Assembly (NCBI GenBank): GCA_016800925.1
Contig: JABCPU010000253.1
Location: forward strand, 1-64,000
Length of the DNA: 64,000 nt
Origin: Suillus spraguei
Lineage: Eukaryota; Basidiomycota; Agaricomycetes; Boletales; Suillaceae
Direction of reading: 5' to 3'
This document shows, one piece after another, positions 48,747 to 61,478 of the stretch. Made by a program: the position numbers and the translations under genes. The notes beneath the pieces are model-generated. The model was not told where the DNA came from. It ran no database searches and was given only the letters and a program-made list of their open reading frames with translations. Positions within the stretch are counted from its first letter, which is position 1; the number at the start of each line of letters is the position of its first letter.

Positions 48747-51700
48747 ATGTCGGAACCCGAACTTGCCTACATGACCAGTACCAACGAAGACTTTGATCTC
48801 CCTCGCTGGCAAACTCACGCTCACCTGGAACCGTTGTCTTCGTCTGCCCAGGCTGCTCAGTCTGCTGCTAGAGCATCTTATCTCTATCCTAGTGCACCGC
48901 CCCCGCCACCACCGCAGTCTCTCACAACTGTGGGTCAGCGATTGCCGCCCTTGCATCAATCTCCTGGCTCATCCAGGCAGCCTCGTTTGGCTCATATCCT
49001 TGACCACGATCAACCAACGGGCGTTACATCTTCATCCTTCCTTTCTACAAGTTTAAACCAACTTTCGAGGAGTGCGTCATTGGGAGGTGGTGGTGGAGCT
49101 GGCAACGGATCTTCTAGGGTTCGTCGTCATCATCAACCAGAAGATCTTGAGGGCGCTTTCAACCTCGACGCCCAAACCGTTCCTAGTTCAAGACACATGG
49201 CTACGACACCAAACTCCCTCTACCCATCCGGCGTTGCCTACCACCAATCTCAACCAGGTCCCCCTCCCTCCAACAATAGTGCTTCTCCCACAGGTGTATC
49301 CAGCGAACCATATTCAGAAATGTATTACAATGGCTCTAGTGGGAACGTTCCAAAGCGAGCTCTTACGCAGCATGATCCCACCCCCCGCTCTGGGCGTTCA
49401 CCAATGCGTACGGGTACCTCACACCTGGATCCATACTCTCAACAAGCTCAATACTCACCATCTACCACCCCTTACCTCTACGCCTCATCATCTGATGCTC
49501 AGAGGCCCAATACTTCATCTGCCTATCATTCTCATACCCGCAGCACCTCTCAAACCAAGGTTGAAGCCTCGACGCCACCAATATCATCCCCGTACACTCC
49601 ACAGAGTGCTGCGCAGGCTGCTTATGCTGCGTATGCGATGGACTCCTCCAGTCCCGCGCCACACCAAAATCAGAGTCATCTATCCAGTCAAGCACCTATC
49701 AAAAGCTCCATCTCCACCCCAAATACCCCTCTGTCATTTACTCACCCGCAGAGTCCGGTCAATCAATACTACCAAGACCAGCCCATGGTCGTTGATCAGC
49801 CGCAGCATCGTCGCCGAGCTTCTGGTTTCAGAAGAGTCCGTGATACGCGCGATCTTAGACCTTACGTAAATCCTCAGCCTTCGGGCAGACGAATGGATGC
49901 CAACGGGGTATTTTTGTCGGTGCGTGTGGTTTTAATTTGATCACGGTCGAGCGCTGACATCAAGTGACATAGCCATTGAGGCAATTGACTACCAATATCC
50001 TCGAGACGTATCATATTTGCAACCCGCAGTTCAGATACGAATCTGCGCACAATCCGCGGAGGGTGCTCACCAAGCCGAGTAAGCCCGCCCACAACGAGGG
50101 TTACGACAATGAGGATTACGATTACATTCTCTACGTCAATGATTGGCTGGGCAACGAGGATGGTCACAAGTGCGTTGATGCTACATACTCTCAGCGGTAT
50201 ACTGAATTGTTCATAGTCGATATCTCATTCTGGATATTCTTGGTCAAGGAACCTTTGGTCAGGTAGTGAAATGTCAAAACATGAAGACCCACGAGATCGT
50301 GGCAGTGAAAGTGGTGAAAAATAAGCCTGCGTACTTCAACCAGAGTATGATGGAAGTCACGATCTTGGAGCTGGTAAGTTTCTTTACCAATAATGACGAA
50401 TTGATATTCACATTAATCGCCGCAGCTCAACAATTCATGTGATCCACATGATGAGCATCATATATTGCGGCTTCGTGACTCATTCATTCATCGAAATCAT
50501 TTATGCCTTGTATTTGAGCTCCTCTCATCTAATCTCTACGAGCTGATCAAGCAAAACCAATTCCAAGGACTGAGCACGCAACTCGTCAAAGTGTTTACTG
50601 CTCAACTGTTAGATGCTTTGACTGTGCTTAAGGATGCACGCTTGATCCACTGTGACCTGAAACCAGAAAACATCCTACTCAAATCGTAACTCATTACTTC
50701 CCCATACATTTCCCGTACTCAATCCCTTTACCAGGCTCCAATCACCCCAAATCAAGGTCATCGATTTTGGATCAGCGTGTCATGAACGACAGACGGTGTA
50801 CACATATATCCAGTCGCGATTTTATCGGTCGCCAGAAGTCATTCTTGGAATCCCTTACACATCTTCGATTGACATGTGGTCATTGGGTTGTATTGCTGTG
50901 GAGCTCTTCCTGGGGCTACCTCTCTTCCCCGGGACGAGTGAGTATAATCAGATCACACGGATTGTCGAAATGCTTGGGTGGGTATTTCGTCTCGCTGGCT
51001 GGATTACCAAAATTACTGATACACTATTCTTGGATCATAGGATGCCTCCGACATATATGCTAGACATAGGAAAACAGACAAAACAGTTTTTCGACTCCTA
51101 CGTAGATGTGTATGGCCAGAAGAAGTACCGCCTCAAAACCTTGGAGCAGTACTCCCGTGAGCACAACACCAAGGAGCAGCCGGGCAAGCATTACTTCAAA
51201 GCGAACACGCTTCCGGAGATCGTCAATACTGCGCCTATGCCAACGTTCAAGTCATCGGCTCGGCAGGGACACGAAATGGAAAAAGGTAAGATTAAATGTT
51301 CTCGGTGTTTGCCTGACCTGTTCTCACGTGGCCATGCAGAATTAAACAATCGAGCGTCGTTCATCGACTTCTGCCAGGGTCTACTCAACCTGAACCCCAT
51401 AGAGCGATGGTCACCCCAGCAGGCTAGGATGCACCCTTTTATCACCGGAGAAAAGTTTACTAAGCCTTTCCAAGTTCGTCATCATGTCTATCGATCTTCT
51501 TGACATTTTTCACTGACAGATCATCACAGCCCAATGGACAGACCACTGCCCAAATTACGCAGGTGTCGTCCGCGTCAGGCAATACAGACCCGAAGCGGCC
51601 ATACGGTGGTCTTGTTCCCCAGCAGCCGAAAGGCACCAGAGCATTCCAGGATGCGGCGTCATACAACCAACAGCTTGCTCAACATCAAGCTTACACTGCG

Positions 51701-52843
51701 CAGGCGCAAGCCGCATCTCAGGCGGCTAACAATGTGTTCCGCAACCCGTACATCACCCAGCAGCAGCAGCCTGCTTCTCAGGCACAGCCTCAGCCTCAGC
51801 AGCAGCAGCAACAGCAGCCACCTCCTCCACCATTGTCCTACCAGCCACCACAGGATGCACCTACGCCGTCGTCATTCCCGGCTCAACAGCCACAGCAGCA
51901 GCATACCTTCTCGTCGTCCCAGCCTGGACAGCTTAGTGGGCTCAACCCTCCTGGTGGTAGCTACTCGCAGGGGACAGGAATCAGCGTGACTGGGATGCTC
52001 AACCCCAACCCACCTGCTGCTTCTCACTACCCCCCACCCCATGCGCGCGCACGGGCCAATACTATCAACCATAACGACATGATTCCACCTGCGCTGGCGC
52101 GGCTGCAGCATATGAACCAAGATGCAATAGCCGGGCGAAATGCACTGACACCTGTGCTCAACCGGGATGATGCTATGCGCGAATGGGAAAGGCGGCAGGC
52201 GGGGAAGCCGAGCGCGGCCCAGCCGTACCCCCAGCTCGAATATCTGCAACAACAGGCTGAGCTTGCTGCTGCAAATGGCATGTCCGGGTGGGGTGTATCC
52301 ACCCGTTACCCGCCCCCGCCTTCCAAGCTATCGCATTCCTACCAGCCCACAATTATAGTGGACGACGATCGAAGAGAGACTGTCATGTCGAATGTCCGAA
52401 CTGCTGCACGCAGCGATGCGGGCGCGAGCGGGTACAATCCTAATGCTATGGTAACTAGCCCGACGCAGGCATATGCAGGAAGCGCGGCTGGTACTGGCGC
52501 ACGGTACCCCGCAGCATTCCCTTCACAACAACAGGCCCCGAATCCACCTTTCGACCCGCTGACTCAGCGGACAGATATCGGAGCGCTTTATGTTCCCATG
52601 CAGCCTGAGCAATATCAATCTTATGGTGGAGGTGGTACGGCTCAGGGACCTGGTATCTCATCCTCAAGGCAAACTGCTCAGACGTCGCAATCAGGTCCAC
52701 AGTCCTTCTATGGGCCAAGTGTAGCTTCAGCCGTGCAAGCCCCGCCACAGGCTGCTCAACGGAACCCGTTCAATGCGAGTGACGCATCGCAGCAGCCGAA
52801 GGAGGCGAGAAGACTGAGCGGGATGGATATTTGGTCGCGATAA
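48747..52843 (+). CDS. YAK1: YAK1-like DYRK-family protein kinase
   Basis: Eight exons: 48747-49919, 49973-50169, 50217-50373, 50426-50685, 50735-50977, 51041-51285, 51340-51473, 51530-52843; 1240 residues. All seven introns preserve frame. The 390-residue N-terminus is Ser/Pro/Gln-rich. The kinase domain has a Gly loop ([15 protein letters not shown]), catalytic Lys ([20 protein letters not shown]), the HCD loop typical of DYRKs ([12 protein letters not shown]), [11 protein letters not shown], and the activation-loop YxY of DYRKs ([20 protein letters not shown]). The motif [12 protein letters not shown] is characteristic of YAK1 (family memory). The C-terminal 440 residues are Gln/Pro/Ala-rich and disordered. 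YAK1 is a growth-restraining kinase opposed to PKA/TOR signalling, in cytosol and nucleus. Start ATG 48747 is chosen because the open frame further upstream lacks an ATG. Confidence 0.95.
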
Positions 52844-55800
52844 ATGTTGGTTAATAATGTAATCCCTCTCTTCTTTCTGTGCAATGGCTTCCACTAAATT
52901 TCGACCGGTGCTAGTACGATGTGCTTCCAACCAATTTTTGTGCTTTTTTTCTCAGGCATTCTTGCAACTCTGCCCCATTTACCAAGACATCTTCTATATG
53001 TTTTCTGTCTCGCATCATCCAATATTCAGGGCATTTATCATTATTTTGGTCACTGGTTTGGCAACGCTATGAAAAACTTTCGATGGATGTGACATAGTAT
53101 GCTCCAGTACAACACGTACAGTTCGTCATATTCGTCAAGGAACCCGAAATACCAAGCTTCGGTCCATCAGTGGGACCCGCTGATAACAAATTGAGTTCAC
53201 CACAGAAGGCAGGAAAAATATGGGTATTCGTGAACCATGCCGTGGTTTGGAAGGTTTGAATTGACAGTTCCTAGATGTCCCTCGCTAGCAATATTAACGC
53301 TCCTTTGAAGTTTGAACTCTATGCTAGTGTCACCTGCTGCTTCGGCAGCCGGATAAGTAAGTCCACAAAGTCCTCGGTGTTGTATGCGCTTACGATGAAT
53401 AGTATATTCCTCCCGGAGTGTCATGTAGATGCAGGTTATCAATCTTCGCGAGTGAAACCGATCCCGGAAACCGCAAATATATCTCATGTATACTGTATGG
53501 GTGCTAAGATATTTTGAGTGCATTCTGCGTCTCGTCTTGGCTACCTTCTTAATTCTGTAAAGCCTCTGTAAAGGCCAACCGTGACGTCAGTCATGTTACT
53601 TAAAACGGTGCAGATTTAATTGCAGCTCGCCGGTACCGTGGGTGAGCTACAGCGTACTGGACTGTATATTTCTTCCTTCTAGCTTGCGCCGCTCAGGGCC
53701 GACTGGAACTTGTGAATGCGGACTGTTTCATCTTTCCAGGCTTTCCTCCAAATGTGTTAGTTGCACTTTGGTTGCAACACGACTTTTTATACCGTGCAAT
53801 CTCCAGATTGAACGATATGCAAGGATAACAAGGTCAACTTTCTACCGTGAATCTAGTATGCCCCACGCATATTTGTCTTCCAGTTCTTCTAGCGTCTCCA
53901 TGAGGAGCACGATACATGTCTAGACTATTGCTGTCGCCACGTGCTCAACATGATCGCGGCAGTATCCGTGGCAAGGCTCATATCCGTCATCTCCTCGTGC
54001 AGAGAATGGTCCGAACAATAAAGTAGAATATGACGCTGCGTATCCCCTCTTCTAGATTGCAATTTACTTGACGGATTCTAGTGTATTGAAGATAAACTCT
54101 TCTACTCTGGCCCTATAATATGCTCGATTTAGTCGATGCTCCCTTAGCTGCTACTGTTTGACGTATCGAGCTAATTATCCTGTTATGATATCCGGCATTT
54201 TGCTAGAATGGGGCTTTCAACGGCTTATGAAAATCTGCCAGCGCAGTGACGGCCGCCGGCCCTTTCGTTTTGCAGTACATCCCCTGGCCTTAATGCCGGG
54301 TTCTGATAACCTTCCGGTAGCTCATCTTCTACATTGGCACCGTCTTGGACAGTTTATTTAACCGCAGCATCGGTGAATTCTGTCATCGACTCCTTACTTG
54401 ACGCCGCTACTTTCGCTTGTAGGACACCCTTAGATAATTCATCATCCAGCCAGATCCTACCACTAACCTATGTGTTCATTTTATTTGTGAACCACGAATA
54501 AGTTCGAATTAGAGACATCAAAGTTAATCAAATGCGGTACTGAAGGTGCGATAAGCGGCGTTCGTGGATTATGCTGAAGAACGGGACTGGACCGGATATC
54601 GGCAACACTACCGAGTCCGCATACTTATCGATGGAGACCCATTTGAATGTGAAATGAGGATTAGCCTCCCCTAGTCAGAGCTGATAATCGAATAAAGATA
54701 GTCGTTCCTTCGTATTAGGGTAGAGGGTCACCAAGATCGGGGTAGTTACGTGCGAAGTCAAGAGGCGACAACCAAAGTTGGCATATGCTCAGACCCTACA
54801 ACAGCATTGATTTTTGCTTGTGCTCACCGTTCCCCAGATGAAGTTCTGAATTGATCGTAACTGCGCCATCTGTTGGACGGACCAACGTATGCAAGAGTAG
54901 CAACAGCCTTGATCGACAGATCGCCACTTTGTTCTTTATTTGTTAAACTGAACCCTGGGTTGAGAGGTTGCCTAAATGATCTGAGATTGTGATCCGCAAA
55001 CTATGAGGTTGGCTCTGGGACGAAAGTGTCCACGATGCAAGAAATATCCTTGGGTGATCTGCGACTCATGAGAACTCATTCAACACAATCAGAATCACGA
55101 TATATACCTTGTCTCACAGAACGGAAGCGACGATCTGCACTGTCACGCTTCAACCGCTCTTGCGTACACGAAGTTATTAATTATCGCTGCCTGGATGAAC
55201 AAGCAGTGGTCAAGTTTTCGACACTGAAAACTATTCAGTAGACTCCTTGACCAGTATACAATAGAGCTGTAGGGTTTCAAGCAGCCTCCCAACGAGTTAC
55301 GAGTCGCTCAGGACTCCCGGGCCTGAATGGTGAGTTTCGGCTGGTCAGTATCAATTGATATCATCGCTACGAGAACTGACCTAGTACTAGGCCAAACCTG
55401 GGAGCCATGGAACCAGACTTAACTCCTGGCCGGCCGTAATGACTAACTCACGAAAGGTGCATTTAAAAATCTATTGACCGAGTGAGCACGGTGCCACGGA
55501 TGAGGGCGGCGCCCGTACCTTAGTAATTTATGATTATGAGTTGGTGACCAACGTTGCCAACTGTAAATGTAGAGCCTCCTCTCGCTTCAACTCGAGTCTC
55601 GCGAACTTGAGGACACAAGCAAACTCGTGGACGATGACGCCATCTACTAGATAAGGACTCGAGTTCCACCGAATTCGACTCCATAACTTGGGTCAACGTT
55701 AGACGCTTGTAGTTGGTGCGCTACTCACCTGGGCTGTGTCCACTGCAGGTTCCTGGCAACCTACTTATAGTAAGCGAGCTGTCATCATCACCAGCCGTGT

Positions 55801-55898
55801 CTACCCAATTTGTTCCGTATTCATAGTCTAGCACAAGTGCAGAGGTGTCGTCTGCTTCTATTATCTAGGTATTTTCTAGTGTCTCTTGACTCATAGAA
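52844..55898. other. Spacer without a recognisable gene
   Basis: 3.1 kb between the kinase and KGD2 genes. Short ORFs only, none with motifs or good splice structure. Contains the 3' end of the kinase transcript and the KGD2 promoter. Confidence 0.5.
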
Positions 55899-57590
55899 AT
55901 GCTGTCGAAACAAGTTATCGCTGCTGCTCGCAGTCGTGCATTTTTCGCTAGCAGAAGTGCTCAATATACTGCTGTATCATTGTCGAAAGGATGGTGCGCG
56001 TTCTCTGAATTTTTTCTTTCCTGCTGTTAACATCGATGACGAACGGCCGCTCTTTTGTATGTACAGGAAAGTTGCCGACTCGCATATCAGACGCGCACAG
56101 TTCCATTCCAAGACCATAAAGGTCCCACAGATGGCCGAATCCATCTCCGAGGGTACACTCCGATCATGGTCAAAACAAGTTGGGGATACTGTCGAGGCTG
56201 ATGAGGAAGTTGCAACCATTGAGACGGATAAGGCGGGTATCAGTGTATTGGCATCTCTGAAAACACTAATCATCCCTCACACCAGATTGATGTTAGTGTC
56301 AATGCGCCTACAGCAGGGAAGATTGTGGAGTTGCTTGCAAAGGAGGAAGACACTGTCACCGTTGGTCAGGACCTCTTCATAATTGAACCCGGCGAAGGTG
56401 GTGGTAAGCCTCGTGTAACTTACGTGACACGCTCTTTCACATCATGGCTCTAGCATCTGCTGCTCCCGAGGGGCTGAAGGCAGATCCTGAAGAACCCAAG
56501 GACCAGCAACTAGATGAGACGACATCGGAATCACGCGCACCATTAACTGCTGACAAGCAGAGTAGCATCCCTCCAGAAGGACCCAAAGAGTCCAAGAAGG
56601 AGGTGAAGAAGCAGGATTCGAAACCAAAGGAGGACAAGTCGAAAGCACCTCCTGCGCCAAAGGCCCTTGGCAATCGGGGCGAGACAAGAGTATACAGTAT
56701 TACTATGCCTGTTTTGGTGATGTTAACGCCCTTCATTAGGTTAAGATGAACCGTATGCGCCTGCGCATTTCCGAGCGTTTGAAGGAATCTCAAAACGCTG
56801 CTGCCTCGCTCACGACCTTCAATGAGATTGACATGTCCTCTCTCATGGAGATGCGGAAGAAGTACAAGGACGAAGTGCTCAAAGAACACGACGTCAAGCT
56901 CGGTTTTATGAGCGCGTTCGCTCGTGCGTGCACTCTGGCACTGAAGGAGATTCCTGCTGCAAATGCGTCCATCGAGGGTGACGAGATTGTCTACCATGAC
57001 TTCGTTGACCTGAGCGTCGCTGTCGCGACGCCCAAGGGCTTGGTCACCCCAGTAGTGAGGAATGTTGAGGGCATGGGCTTTGTTGAGATCGAGAAGGAGA
57101 TTGCTGCTCTCGGAACCAAGGCAAGCACTGTATTGATTGCATTCTCTTGCAGCTTACCTATTGTCTTCAGGCCAGAGATGGTAAATTGACACTCGAGGAC
57201 ATGGCAGGAGGCACCTTCACCATGTGAGCTTCTTCGATTCTCAGTTCAAACCAATACTAAGTGCACTTAGTTCCAATGGTGGCGTTTTTGGCTCATTGTA
57301 CGGGACGCCCATCATCAACCTGCCACAGTCTGCTGTGCTCGGCATGCACGCGATCAAGGACAAACCTGTCGTTGTAAACGGCCAGATTGTCATCCGACCC
57401 ATCATGGTCGTCGCCCTCACCTATGACCACAGACTACTCGATGGTCGGGAAGCAGTCACCTTCCTAGGTTCGTACTCTCTCTGTCATTCTATAACATGTG
57501 ACCATTATCTGATGCATTGATACCTCGTTTGTAGTGAAGGTCCGCGACTACATCGAAGACCCCCGGAAAATGCTTCTTGCATTGAGCTGA
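55899..57590 (+). CDS. KGD2: Dihydrolipoyl succinyltransferase (E2 of 2-oxoglutarate dehydrogenase)
   Basis: Eight exons: 55899-55993, 56067-56232, 56286-56403, 56454-56689, 56740-57120, 57171-57223, 57271-57467, 57535-57590; 433 residues, usual for fungal KGD2. It transfers the succinyl group to CoA in the mitochondrial TCA-cycle complex. The N-terminus is a basic, Ser/Ala-rich mitochondrial presequence ([20 protein letters not shown]). One lipoyl domain follows, with the lipoyl-lysine in VATIETDK joined to [18 protein letters not shown] Lys/Glu/Pro-rich hinge comes next. The acyltransferase domain ([60 protein letters not shown]) ends with the catalytic His-Asp motif [17 protein letters not shown]. 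No E1/E3-binding domain is seen, as in other fungal KGD2. Two introns (56233-56285 and 57121-57170) have GC donors. Confidence 0.95.
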
Positions 57591-58015
57591 GCTTTCCTTG
57601 GTGGTTGTTTCATGTTTTTATTTATTCCATCCGTGATGTACTACATTGAACACCAGGCCCATAATTGGACTCCATCCACAAGGGATCATTAATATTCCAA
57701 CCTCAGGGTGACGTTCTTATAATTTGCAGAAAGTTAAAGAGTGATGTATCTTGTTTATATATTGTTCCTTACACTTCTATGTTTCCATGGTCGTGTATTC
57801 TGAATTGTTGCGATGGCGAGAAGATCATATCGCCGAATCCTCCATGACAATTTATTAGACGTGGCACTATTAGTGGTCACGTGGCCGAGGGTTGGGCAAC
57901 GGAATAACTTGAACTCGACGGTAAACCTAAAAGGTTGTCCCTACCAGCTCGTACCGTAGGTTGCCGTGTGTTGCCTATCAAGTGAGTCTACCAATTGTAA
58001 CAACCAGGATCCAAG

Positions 58016-58955
58016 ATGCTGCCGAGTACCCGCTCACGAGGTAAGCAACGCGACGATGAACTTGAAACTCACAAAATGACCTTGTGGATATGAGTTACAG
58101 GACCATCTCTCGCTGTGCGATCTTATTTAATTGCATTCAATGCACTATCTGCACTAGGATGGGCCAGTGTCATTTACCTCGCTCTTGCCGTATTCAGAGG
58201 TCAACGCGCTTCAAGTTTAGCATACGACTTCTTCAAACCACTTGCTTCATACGTGCCGACATCAATCGTAGCACTTTTAACACCGCAACCTAAAACAACG
58301 AACCATTTCTCTACCACTCTCATAAATTTCTTACATCCATATTTTCCCGCAACATACGAATCCACGTTCTCCGCCCTTGCACCTGTGCAGTCGCTCGCCG
58401 CTCTTGAAATATTGCATGTCCTCCTTGGGTTTGTGCGCTCTCCGCTCCCGACAACTGTCGTCCAGGTCTCCTCGCGTCTCATCCTGGTCTGGGGAATCGT
58501 CGAGCGCTTTCCCCATACCCACTCGAGTCCGGTCTATACCACTATGATTCTTGCCTGGGCTCTGACAGAAGTGCCACGCTATGCATACTATGCACTCTCG
58601 CTCGCAGGTTGCGGCGTGCCTGCGTGGCTGACATGGATACGCTATTCCACATTTTATGTCCTGTACCCTATCGGCGCAGGAAGTGAGGCCCTGGTCATGT
58701 TGAGCACCATCCCGGAGTGGAGTGGCGGCAAGTGGGTAGTGTGGAGCACCGAGGACTGGGTGAAGGCAGGTCTAGTGGCAATTTGGGTGCCTGGTGAGTT
58801 ATATATGCTATTTTGCATTCAGTCGCTGATTTTTGGTTCTTGTAGGGTTGTGGGTGATGTATTCGCACATGATGCATATGCGTCGCAGAGTGCTTGGCGT
58901 CGGTAAGGGACAGAAGTTGGGAGCGAAGCCCAAAGACAGGTTTAAGGCGGAGTGA
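58016..58955 (+). CDS. PHS1: Very-long-chain 3-hydroxyacyl-CoA dehydratase (PHS1/HACD)
   Basis: Three exons: 58016-58040, 58101-58793, 58846-58955; 275 residues. It catalyses the third step of very-long-chain fatty-acid elongation in the ER membrane. Several hydrophobic segments are present (SYLIAFNALSALGWASVIYL near the start; TTMILAWALTEVPRYAYYAL; WIRYSTFYVLYPIGAGSEAL). The family signature with catalytic Tyr and Glu is seen in EVPRYAYYAL and FYVLYPIGAGSE. SLAALEILHVLLGFVRSP and LVWGIVERFP also match. An insertion of about 40 residues between the first and second membrane segments carries Thr/Pro-rich sequence. The C-terminus is basic (HMRRRVLGVGKGQK). The last intron (58794-58845) is supported by restored frame into LWVMYSHMMH. 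Confidence 0.92.
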
Positions 58956-59600
58956 GAGGTACCATAAACACAAAATGTCACTGACTATTCGCAATACCCT
59001 GGAATCATTTACCTAACGATCTTATCATACCTAGAATCGTCCCCACCGCTTGTCTAGTGCAACCCAGTATGCGCGTCTCATCTTGAATGTCGTCAATCTA
59101 GGGTGGGCTGCGTATATTGCGTTGCGCGTGCAGACACATACAGGTACACAGATAATTGTAGGCAAAGTGAGTCGCTTTTATCAAAGTTCACTTACAGTTA
59201 TGGCTAACACAGCAGCGGCAACAGCACTAGTGATGTGAGTATTCGCCATCTAGCTTCAGCCAGATGCAGTATCACCTTGACCTTTTTGGCATTTTGATTT
59301 GGACTGAAAGGTTAGTTCAGACTGTTATGTTACTGAAGCACGCTGTTCGATTCTGCAGCAGTGGCAATCTGTCATATCTGATCCTTTGATATGAGGGTCA
59401 CCTGCACAATGTCTGGGTTCAGTCACACCACTCTTTTTTTCAATGCAGCACTTTGATCAGGGCTGGCGGGTCAGCTCAGACCATTCTTATTACTGGAATG
59501 CGCTGCCAGTCCGGATTGTAATTCTACGCTAGTGTGTTTAAAAGACTTGCTTCACCTTCAGTTCCCATTGTGTTTCCTTCACCCTTTCTTTTCCACTACC
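58956..59600. other. Spacer before the protease gene
   Basis: A short open stretch at 59050-59238 has a hydrophobic block (LILNVVNLGWAAYIALRV) loosely like the first membrane segment of the preceding dehydratase. It lacks a good start and may be a fragment or chance. No gene called. Confidence 0.4.
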
Positions 59601-61478
59601 ATGTTTCCCCGCTTGCCTCTTCCCTTTCTTTTCCTGACTGCAGGCGTGTTGGGCTCTCCTATGTATGACATGATGCTTTATCCCCCAATGTACGTGCGGG
59701 ATCCCTTTGGAATGTTCAACCGCACCCAGGACTTGATCACCCCGATCGTCGTCCCAGTTTTTGATGTCCAACCTGTGGTGAGCTTGTGTCTCATAAACAC
59801 TTCTACAAGACTAACTTGCTTGTATGCCTAGATGGGCGAGATACAAGCCCTCCAAATAAAATACCAGAACGCCCTTAATTTTTTGGCTGGCAAGGACCTT
59901 GTGGCGCTACCAGGTGCACTTTCTGATCCCGGGCTCGATGCGCTGTCGGACGCGGCGTTCACCGATACGACGAACGACCTATCCGGTTTTGCGTCGTTCG
60001 GATCAACCACAATATCACAACAGGCAAACATGAGCTTTTCTGCGATGAATGCCGCTGCCCAGAGTGCGACGGATCCCCTGACGGATGAGATGCAGAGGAC
60101 CATCAACGTCCCGTTCTACGGCCCACTTGAATTTGGGAAGAAGTCGCAACAGCTGTCGGTGGCCTTTGACACGTGTTCTGCAGATCTCTGGATTCCTGTG
60201 GGCTGCAGCGATTGCGTGAACCCGCAATATAACGTTGCTGCTAGTCCGACATACAGGAATACTGGAAATGTGTTCAATATAAATTATGTGCGTCTCCCTC
60301 CCGCTATTTGTGGCGTCGGTTTGATATCGTTGGGCAGGAGGGCTTCAGTTATGCAGAAGGGACTCTCGCGTATGATACGATCGGCATGGGTGGCTTAAAG
60401 GTCAACAGCCAATACTTTGGTGCTGTCACCGACGCGTCGAGTAACTTCAATGCCAACCCGATCTCTGGGAGTCTCGGGCTCAGTTTCAGCTCCATTGCAA
60501 CGTCAGGGAAACCAACGTTCTTTGAGAACTTGATCATGCAGGGAAAGGTCGAGGCACCATTCTTTTCTGTGCATTTGACGAGAGGAAAGGCGAGAGGATC
60601 GAAGGCAGGTTGCGCACTAGCGTTCATATAACTGTAATCGAGCGGATTCTTTCAGATAACTCTGGGTGGTTGGGATATGTCCAAGGCGGTGGGACCTCTG
60701 ACATGGGTCTCGGTTATTTCCAAGGTTGCTCCCCCTACGCCTTTAAGAATCCTGTCTAACTGATTCTTATTCAATGGCAGACCTACTGGACAGTGCATTT
60801 TGATGGAGCTGTCGTCGATGGGAACTACGTGTCTGGTAACGTCGACGCGGTAAGGCTCAGCTCGTCAGTGGGAAGTTCATGCAGATTCACCTCTTCCATA
60901 CGAACAGGCAATTGACACAGGTACAAGTTACATATACGTTTCGCAGACTTTAGCATATTCGATCTATGCCAATGTCAGCCTCTCGCTATTTGCTTCCCTA
61001 GCCACCTTGCTGACAAATTGTAGATACTCGGGGCTGGCCCCGCAGCAAACTACAGCTCTGGCTTCTTCTCCTTTCCTTGTGATTCCAACCCCACAATTTC
61101 ATTCTCGCTTGGTGGGCACGACTTCGGACTCAGTATCCAGGACTTTAAGCTTGGACAAGATGGGTATGGGTCAACGTGAGTCAGTGTGTCTTATATAATG
61201 CACGTCATCTGAATCAGCGCAGAAACTGCATTGGCGGGATCGTTGGCCTGGATGATCCATTCATGGAAGGAATTGTCATCATCGGTAAGTTGTTTGAGCA
61301 TTTGGTTCGGTTTCTTGTTGATGCCACGTGCTGCAGGAAATGAGTTTATGAAATCATGTGAGTAATGTCTGGCGTGTGATGATTGATCATGACTTGTGAT
61401 TGTCTAGGGTACTCGGTATTTGACTACTCGCACGGGGCGCGCGTGGGTTTCGCGCCAAGTATCAATAATGCGCAGTAA
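59601..61478 (+). CDS. Secreted pepsin-like aspartic protease (A1), first motif DTC
   Basis: Ten exons: 59601-59777, 59832-60287, 60338-60604, 60656-60724, 60781-60849, 60908-60973, 61024-61175, 61223-61284, 61337-61357, 61408-61478; 469 residues. A signal peptide is clear (MFPRLPLPFLFLTAGVLGSP), followed by a propeptide. The two lobes carry the catalytic motifs: the first reads SVAFDTCSADLWIPVG, with Cys where Gly is normally invariant, and the second AIDTGTSYIYVSQ is intact. Further family blocks are ITLGGWDMSK, TYWTVHFDGAVVDG, PCDSNPTISFSLGG and GIVIIGNEFMKSWYSVFDYS. The usual flap Tyr-Gly sequence is diverged (GFSYAEGTLAYDT). The intron at 60605-60655 requires a GC donor. Exon 9 is only 21 nt but keeps frame. 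Activity may be reduced or changed by the DTC motif; extracellular or vacuolar location is inferred. Confidence 0.9.

Noticed and set aside
49072..49869. Plus-strand ORF of 265 codons
   Set aside because: Out-of-frame shadow of kinase exon 1.
56437..56997. Long minus-strand ORF, 186 codons
   Set aside because: Antisense to KGD2 exons with well-supported motifs; no motif of its own.
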